Positions 12,877 to 13,463 of a stretch of DNA of 13,463 bases are shown piece after piece. Position 1 is the first letter of the stretch. Each line of letters opens with the position of its first letter. The translations under genes were made by a program, and so were the position numbers. This stretch comes from Acholeplasmatales bacterium (GTDB lineage: Bacteria; Bacillota_I; Bacilli_A; Izemoplasmatales; Hujiaoplasmataceae): assembly GCA_003477305.1 (NCBI GenBank), contig DMTN01000019.1:12868-26330 (forward strand), written 5' to 3'. Under the pieces are notes generated by a model. The model was not told where the DNA came from, searched no databases, and worked only from the letters and a program-made list of their open reading frames with translations.

Positions 12877-13463
12877 AACGCAATGAATGGAGAAAGGAAT
12901 CAAAATCAAGATGGCGGGGGATCGGCTTGTATCGTTCGATGAGGGCGGTGAGTTCCTTGTCGACGATTTCAACGCGTTTGCGGAAAGCCGTCAGATCGTC
13001 CGGATCGTACACGTCGAGAAACATTAGCGGCGGGAAACCGAATTCCCGACAGACGCCGTCGATTTCACGGGCGAGATTCACGCCGTTCACGAACGCCATC
13101 CGCCATTCTCCCTGTTCCGCGTTCACGCGGATCTTGTTGAAGGAAGACAGAAGTTCCTCATAGAAGGAAACCAGTTCGTCGGGGTCCGGCGTGGATGGCG
13201 TGTGCCGTTCGTCCGTCGAAGGGTTCGTCTTTGGGATCGGCGCATCCAGGAAGCGCGCGGTCGCATCAAGCGCCGATTGAAGACGATCGAGGAGTTCTTC
13301 CGGTGTCTTCGCGCGGATTGCCGCGGTGTAGTTCCCATGGAAACCCGCGGGGATCCGGGGAAGATCGGCGAGGTTCTCGAAATGTCGTTTCAGTCCCTGA
13401 TGGAAGTACGTTCCGTTGGCCAGGACGATCGCATCCGCCAGGCGCAGGAAGGCGGCACCCGCA
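12875..13463 (-). CDS. Unrecognised protein, C-terminal 195 residues (start beyond window edge)
   Basis: The minus-strand frame is open from the right edge to the TAA at 12875-12877. A GTG at 13124-13126 could be read as a start for an 83-residue protein, but the same frame continues upstream without a stop to the edge with equally protein-like content, so it is one longer gene. The visible part is mostly helical: a hydrophobic start (AAFLRLADAIVLANG), then HFENLADLPRIP, a Pro/Asp/Thr-rich linker around plus-strand 13175-13250, a helical segment with FVNGVNLAREIDGVCREFG, and a charged C-terminus. It loosely recalls the helical tail of nucleotidyltransferase-like proteins, but I cannot name a family. 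Convergent with the methyltransferase gene. Confidence 0.75.
   Translation of the reverse strand, partial: AGAAFLRLADAIVLANGTYFHQGLKRHFENLADLPRIPAGFHGNYTAAIRAKTPEELLDRLQSALDATARFLDAPIPKTNPSTDERHTPSTPDPDELVSFYEELLSSFNKIRVNAEQGEWRMAFVNGVNLAREIDGVCREFGFPPLMFLDVYDPDDLTAFRKRVEIVDKELTALIERYKPIPRHLDFDSFLHSLR

Noticed and set aside
13124..13338. Stand-alone 83-residue gene starting at GTG 13126, or a 71-codon frame at 13123-13338
   Set aside because: Translating upstream shows the 83-residue frame continues unbroken to the window edge, so it is the end of a larger gene; the 71-codon frame is its shadow.
1..13463. CRISPR array, insertion sequence, phage or integrase genes
   Set aside because: No regularly spaced repeats, terminal inverted repeats, transposase or integrase motifs were seen in either strand.

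Overview
The window looks like a piece of chromosome from an anaerobic, GC-rich Bacillota or Mollicutes-related bacterium. The genes use GC-rich codons. The intergenic gaps carry classic sigma-A promoters, several with an extended -10 (TGATATAAT), and hairpin-plus-T-run terminators. TGA is used as a stop and tryptophan is read from TGG, so the standard bacterial code fits. The exact lineage is inference and cannot be settled from the window.

Layout. (1) 1-952, minus strand: a small lipoprotein gene followed, with a 4-base overlap, by an ABC-transporter ATPase gene cut by the left edge; a near-consensus promoter lies just upstream of the lipoprotein. (2) 1260-10786, plus strand: one promoter followed by nine tightly packed genes, glmS-glmL-glmE-mal-citD-citE-citF-citC-citXG. 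(3) 10787-10987: an intergenic stretch with an extended -10 promoter only about 45 bases before a strong hairpin, a candidate small RNA as well as a shared terminator. (4) 10988-11593, minus strand: a cytoplasmic SGNH/GDSL hydrolase. (5) 11698-12003: promoter, tRNA-Pro(GGG), tRNA-Gly(CCC), terminator. (6) 12045-12842: a class I SAM methyltransferase with its own extended -10 and a terminator. (7) 12875-13463, minus strand: the C-terminal 195 residues of an unrecognised protein running off the right edge.

The centrepiece is the nine-gene operon. It encodes the B12-dependent 3-methylaspartate route of glutamate fermentation. Glutamate mutase (GlmS+GlmE, with GlmL as reactivating factor) makes (2S,3S)-3-methylaspartate. 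Methylaspartate ammonia-lyase releases ammonia to give mesaconate. A three-subunit lyase of the citrate-lyase family (CitDEF), with its own ligase (CitC) and prosthetic-group maturation enzyme (CitXG fusion), would cleave citramalate to acetate and pyruvate. Substrate assignment of the lyase to citramalate rather than citrate rests on this context. The hydratase joining mesaconate to citramalate (mesaconase) is absent from the operon and the window, and is the main pathway gap.

Known catalytic residues of the Clostridium tetanomorphum mutase E subunit and ammonia-lyase, as recalled, are matched at nearly constant offsets, so both enzymes should be active. No cobalamin riboswitch fits in the short operon leader. 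Two pairs of direct repeats, one at the -35 and one just after the expected transcription start, are candidate regulator sites.
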